Position numbers and translations under genes: made by a program. The notes below the pieces were generated by a model. It had not been told where the DNA came from. It did not search any database and saw nothing but the letters and a program-made list of their open reading frames with translations. Positions 60,327 through 64,000 of a stretch of 64,000 bases of DNA are shown one piece after another. The DNA comes from Desulfurellaceae bacterium bin18 (GTDB lineage: Bacteria; Desulfobacterota; Binatia; Bin18). Location of the stretch: the NCBI GenBank assembly GCA_002238415.1, contig MPMI01000001.1:1-64000 (forward strand). The letters run 5' to 3'. Each line of letters begins with the position of its first letter. The stretch's first letter is position 1.

Positions 60327-61958
60327 ATGGCGAGTAAGGTAGTCCATTTACATGAGGAATCTCGGGACGGGATTCTTAAAGGTGTAAATATTATAGCGGA
60401 TGCAACGCAGGTGACCCTCGGCCCCCGAGGACGTAATGTTCTCTTAGAGAAAAGCTTTGGTGCTCCGGTTGTCACGAAAGACGGCGTGACGGTTGTCAAG
60501 GAAATTGAACTTGAAGACAAATTCGAGAATATGGGTGCCAAGATGATCCGTGAGGTCGCAACGAAAACTTCGGACGCGGCCGGGGACGGGACAACCACGG
60601 CAACTATCTTGTCCCGGGCCATCCTCACCGAAGGGCTGCGGCTCCAAGTAGCCGGCTTCGACCCGATGTCACTTAAGCGCGGCATCGACGCCGCGGTCGA
60701 AAAAGTCGTCGAGGGCGTACAAGGACAGAGCCGTAAAGTCCGTAGCAAGGAGCAGGTCGCCCAGGTCGGAACGATTGCGGCCAATGGTGACGCCCAAATA
60801 GGCGGCAAGCTGGCCGAAGCCATGGAGCGCGTCGGCCAGGAGGGTGTGATTACCATTGAAGAGGGCAAGGGACTGGAAACCGTGCTGGACGTTGTGGAGG
60901 GGATGCAGTTTGATCGCGGTTTTCTCTCCCCGTATTTTGTGACCGACCCGGAGCGGATGGTTGCCGAGATTGAGCAGCCCTATATTCTCCTACATGAGAA
61001 AAAAATCTCGAATATGCAGGAACTCGTCCCGCTGCTGGAGAGAATTGCGCAGAGCGGCAGACCGTTGCTGCTTATTGCTGAAGACGTTGACGGGGAAGCC
61101 CTGGCAGCCCTGGTCGTGAACAAGATCCGCGGAACCCTGAACTGTACTGCGGTGAAGGCCCCAGGATTCGGGGACCGACGCAAAGCCATGCTAGAGGATA
61201 TCGCCATTCTGACGGGCGGACGGGTGGTTGCCGAAGAGCTCGGCATGAAGCTCGAACATATTGATCTGGCAGACCTGGGGAGCTGCCAGCGCGTGATTAT
61301 GGATAAGGACAACACCACCATTGTGGATGGGGCAGGAAAGAAAAAAGACATTGCGGGTCGAGCGGATCAAATTCGTGCCCAGATTGTAGAAACCACCTCA
61401 GACTATGATCGGGAAAAACTCCAGGAGCGTCTGGCCAAGTTGGCCGGTGGGGTGGCGGTGATTAAGGTCGGAGCCGCCACTGAAGTCGAGATGAAAGAAC
61501 GTAAGGCCCGGGTGGACGACGCCCTGCACGCCACCAAGTCGGCGGCAGAAGAAGGGATCGTTCCCGGCGGCGGTGTCGCGCTGATTCGGGCGCAATCCAA
61601 GCTGGATGAGCTTGCGTTCAACGATGATCGGGACGCGGGGGTGCGTATCGTGCGTAGAGCGATTGAAGAGCCGATTCGACAAATCGTGAGCAACGCCGGC
61701 CTGGACGCTCCGGTGGTGGTCAATCAGATCAAGAGTAAGAGGGGCGATGCGGGCTTTAACGCGGCATCGGGCGAGTATGAGAATTTATTCAAAGCCGGGG
61801 TGATTGATTCCACCAAGGTTGTCCGGGTCGCACTCCAAAATGCGGCGAGCGTATCTGGCTTGATGTTGACCACGGAAGCGGCGGTGGCCGAGAAGCCCGA
61901 AAAGCCCCAAGCCGGACCGGATGGGCATAGCCACGACGACGATTTTGATGACTACTAA
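60327..61958 (+). CDS. groEL: Chaperonin GroEL (60 kDa), without groES beside it
   Basis: A 543-residue Gro[73 protein letters not shown]. The C-terminus is [14 protein letters not shown] rather than the Gly-Gly-Met repeats of most GroELs. No groES and no CIRCE element lie upstream. AAAGGAGATC precedes the ATG. It is probably a secondary chaperonin gene, with the main groESL elsewhere. Confidence 0.93.
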   Translation: MASKVVHLHEESRDGILKGVNIIADATQVTLGPRGRNVLLEKSFGAPVVTKDGVTVVKEIELEDKFENMGAKMIREVATKTSDAAGDGTTTATILSRAILTEGLRLQVAGFDPMSLKRGIDAAVEKVVEGVQGQSRKVRSKEQVAQVGTIAANGDAQIGGKLAEAMERVGQEGVITIEEGKGLETVLDVVEGMQFDRGFLSPYFVTDPERMVAEIEQPYILLHEKKISNMQELVPLLERIAQSGRPLLLIAEDVDGEALAALVVNKIRGTLNCTAVKAPGFGDRRKAMLEDIAILTGGRVVAEELGMKLEHIDLADLGSCQRVIMDKDNTTIVDGAGKKKDIAGRADQIRAQIVETTSDYDREKLQERLAKLAGGVAVIKVGAATEVEMKERKARVDDALHATKSAAEEGIVPGGGVALIRAQSKLDELAFNDDRDAGVRIVRRAIEEPIRQIVSNAGLDAPVVVNQIKSKRGDAGFNAASGEYENLFKAGVIDSTKVVRVALQNAASVSGLMLTTEAAVAEKPEKPQAGPDGHSHDDDFDDY

Positions 61959-62011
61959 GCTGGAACGCTGCCGGGGGATGCTCTCTCTCCAGCTGAAAAT
62001 GTCGATACCAC

Positions 62012-62035
62012 GGGGGCCGTACGGCCCCCTTTTTT
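62012..62035 (+). terminator. Rho-independent terminator after groEL
   Basis: GGGGGCCGT pairs with ACGGCCCCC, with the central bases forming a minimal loop, followed by six T. Confidence 0.9.
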
Positions 62036-62106
62036 CTGTCTTTTTGACTTCGTACGGTCCTCGGGCGGGATAGCATTACCGACCGGAATCCATTACGAAC
62101 GAGCGT

Positions 62107-63321
62107 ATGATCGACTTCTCCCCGCCACCGCACGTTGAGCAGACGGTGCGCGATATTCATCGCTTTATCGAAAACGATATTGCTCCCATCGAGTACAGTC
62201 TGGCCGACCACCTCACCAATGAGCACCTCTATCTCCGTGAAGATGGCCGGCTGGCTCCCGAAGTGCTGGCCGCCCAGCAGACGATTCGCAAACGGTCCGC
62301 AGAGCAGGGACTATACGCGCTGCATATGCCCAAAGAAGTTGGCGGCGGTGGGTTTAGTCTGACCGACATGTTTTTTGTACATGAGGCCGTCTATCAGCAT
62401 GGCATCGGAGTCGCGCAGTGGATGTTGTCCTGGACAGAAGGACCCAATCATATGCTGATGTTTCTGACCGAGGAGCAACAGCAGAAATACCTGTTGCCAC
62501 TGGTCCGAGGCGAAACAACCGGCGCCTATGCCATCACTGAATACCGCGGTGGCTCTGACGTGCTCGGCATGCAGACCCGGGCCGAAAGGCATGGAGACAC
62601 TTGGGTGGTGAATGGTACCAAGGCATATATTACCAATGCGCAGTACGCCGACCTGATCTTTGTCTGTGCGCTGCACGATCCGAGCAAAGGGGGAGCCGGT
62701 GCAACAGCCTTTATCGTTGAACGAGACAACCCTGGGCTGACCAGCGGCCGGACGTATCGGACCATTATGGATGATGGCATGACCGGTGAACTCCAGTTCG
62801 AGAACTGCCAGCTCTCGGCAGACCAGATGTGGGGGGAGGAAGGTCAGGGCTTTTACCTCAGCATGGGAATGATCAACTGGATTCGCGTCCGGCGTGGGGG
62901 TATGTGTACCGGACTGGGACAATACCTGCTCGACCGCTGCAGCGACTATATCAAGAACCGGCGCGCGTTCGGTGGACCGCTGAGTCGTTTTCAAGCTTTA
63001 CAGTGGATGGTGGTCGATTCCTATCTGGACGTTCAAGCCATGCGGAGCCTGTCGCTCCAAAGTCTGTGGCAGGCCGACCAGGGGAATTTGTGGGCACTCA
63101 AGGTCGACCCGCACCTCATCAAAACGGTGTGTGCGCTCAAAGTCTTCTGCGACGAAGCGCTGTACCGCGTGGCCGATAGAGCCGTCCAACTGCACGGGGC
63201 GCATGGACTGATGAAAGAGTCCGGGATCGAAAAAATATTTCGTATTGCACGGAATCTGCGCATTCCTGGTGGCACGGATGAAATTCAGCGCGTCAACATT
63301 GCCAAGGCATTAGGGTTGTAA
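62107..63321 (+). CDS. Acyl-CoA dehydrogenase
   Basis: A 404-residue FAD enzyme: TGAYAITEYRGGSDVLGMQTRAE, a flavin contact region, and the C-terminal KNRRAFGGPLSRFQALQWM and LHGAHGLMKESGIEKIFRIARNLRIPGGTDEIQR. The family oxidises acyl-CoA thioesters at the alpha-beta bond. It may act with the CoA-transferase and hydratase of the catabolic region, but stands over 40 kb away. The specific acyl chain is not known. The start follows a weak ribosome site. Confidence 0.9.
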   Translation: MIDFSPPPHVEQTVRDIHRFIENDIAPIEYSLADHLTNEHLYLREDGRLAPEVLAAQQTIRKRSAEQGLYALHMPKEVGGGGFSLTDMFFVHEAVYQHGIGVAQWMLSWTEGPNHMLMFLTEEQQQKYLLPLVRGETTGAYAITEYRGGSDVLGMQTRAERHGDTWVVNGTKAYITNAQYADLIFVCALHDPSKGGAGATAFIVERDNPGLTSGRTYRTIMDDGMTGELQFENCQLSADQMWGEEGQGFYLSMGMINWIRVRRGGMCTGLGQYLLDRCSDYIKNRRAFGGPLSRFQALQWMVVDSYLDVQAMRSLSLQSLWQADQGNLWALKVDPHLIKTVCALKVFCDEALYRVADRAVQLHGAHGLMKESGIEKIFRIARNLRIPGGTDEIQRVNIAKALGL

Positions 63322-63417
63322 CCGTCCTGCCGTCTCTGTCTGTCAGATTGCCTCGTTGCCCGGCGCTGGCGGACGCTCTCTTGACCCAGTGTCGTCCGCC
63401 CCGGATACTGCGGGTCG

Positions 63418-64000
63418 ATGCGTGTCATTGACCCGGTGAAGCTCCCAGCCGACCTTGCGTCGGCCGACCGGCCGTCATTCTTCTATGGCTGGGTGATTGT
63501 CGGCTGTTCTTTTACGGTGTTGTCCGCCGCGTACGGGATTCAGTTTTCCTACGGGGTGTTCATGCCCGAAATTTCGGCGGAGATGGGCTGGGGGCGGACG
63601 AGTTTGTCCTTCGCTTATTCGGTGTACGTGTTTGTGTATAGCGGCCTCGGGATTGTGGCTGGCCTGTACACCGACCGCTGGGGCCCACGCCTTGTGGTGG
63701 GAGTCGGTGGTATCTTAGTGGGGAGCGGGGTCATGCTGATGAGTCAGATGCACGCCCTGTGGCAACTCTACCTCTTTCTCGGCGGTATTGCCGCGCTCGG
63801 CATGAGTGCGGCCTTTGTACCGTGTAATGCAACCGTGGTGCGTTGGTTTATCCGGCGGCGCGGTCTCGCCCTCAGCATGAGCACCAGTGGCTCCAGCTTT
63901 GGCAACTTCTTTGTTCCGCCGCTGGCCGCCCTGCTTATCGCGAGCTATGGCTGGAGAACCTCCTACCTGCTCCTTGGCTTGGGCGGACTGGTGCTCATTA
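63418..64000 (+). CDS. MFS transporter, partial (runs off the window)
   Basis: The first 194 residues of an MFS carrier: FFYGWVIVGCSFTVLSAAYGIQFSYGVFMPE opens the protein, motif A is partly seen as GLYTDRWGPRLV, and SAAFVPCNATVVRWFIRRRGLALSMSTSGSS is typical of the monocarboxylate-type group. It is the same kind of carrier as the gene at 41489. The 3' end is outside the window. Confidence 0.85.
   Translation, partial: MRVIDPVKLPADLASADRPSFFYGWVIVGCSFTVLSAAYGIQFSYGVFMPEISAEMGWGRTSLSFAYSVYVFVYSGLGIVAGLYTDRWGPRLVVGVGGILVGSGVMLMSQMHALWQLYLFLGGIAALGMSAAFVPCNATVVRWFIRRRGLALSMSTSGSSFGNFFVPPLAALLIASYGWRTSYLLLGLGGLVLI

Noticed and set aside
1..64000. CRISPR arrays, rRNA genes and insertion sequences
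   Set aside because: No regularly spaced repeats, rRNA-like sequence or recognisable transposase genes were seen in the window.

Overview
The window reads as one contig of a GC-rich, Gram-negative, probably aerobic bacterium with a Deltaproteobacteria-like housekeeping layout. The order ispE, tRNA-Gln, prs, rplY, pth, rpsF, ssb, rpsR, rplI, thrS, infC, rpmI, rplT, pheS/pheT, ihfA, merR resembles that of Desulfobacterota and relatives. Many luciferase-like (LLM) flavin/F420 oxidoreductases, COG2159 amidohydrolases, a DUF1329/DUF1302 pair and a probable selenoprotein fit poorly characterised relatives such as Tectomicrobia/Entotheonella or Binatota. That placement is inference.

Layout. (1) 1-5780: metal-homeostasis cluster (HupE/UreJ permease, DUF1636 protein, small unknown protein, COG0523 GTPase, flavoprotein plus small membrane protein, WD40 protein). 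It contains two sets of duplicated gene 3' ends. (2) 5800-22981: catabolic region with enoyl-CoA hydratase, glutathione transferase, three LLM oxidoreductases, a two-domain AhpD-like protein with an in-frame UGA inside its CxxC motif (probable selenocysteine), D-aminoacylase-type amidohydrolase, twin COG2159 amidohydrolases, CoA-transferase, cupin, SMP-30 protein, quinone reductase, GlcG-like protein and D-2-hydroxyacid dehydrogenase. (3) 22982-27107: a 4-kb accessory segment of poorly known genes, bounded by a second copy of the dehydrogenase 3' end that differs almost only at synonymous sites. (4) 27200-38100: cell-envelope genes: a lipoprotein, three AMIN-TPR paralogues, a TetR regulator, tandem DUF1329 genes and a DUF1302 barrel. 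(5) 38100-44080: transport and catabolism (two MFS carriers, amidase, Rid protein, a fourth LLM enzyme). (6) 44160-62040: housekeeping genes with two tRNAs. pheS-pheT is inverted relative to the usual order, infC appears to start at AUA, and two copies of a covarying palindrome precede rplT and pheT. (7) 62100-64000: acyl-CoA dehydrogenase and the start of another MFS carrier.

The strongest unusual observations are the selenocysteine AhpD-like gene (9957-11048), three independent cases where inserted genes are bracketed by a duplicate of the upstream gene's 3' end, the paired palindromes around the phe operon, and an in-frame 57-bp duplication in an LLM gene whose second copy is skewed to G and may be a sequencing or assembly error.
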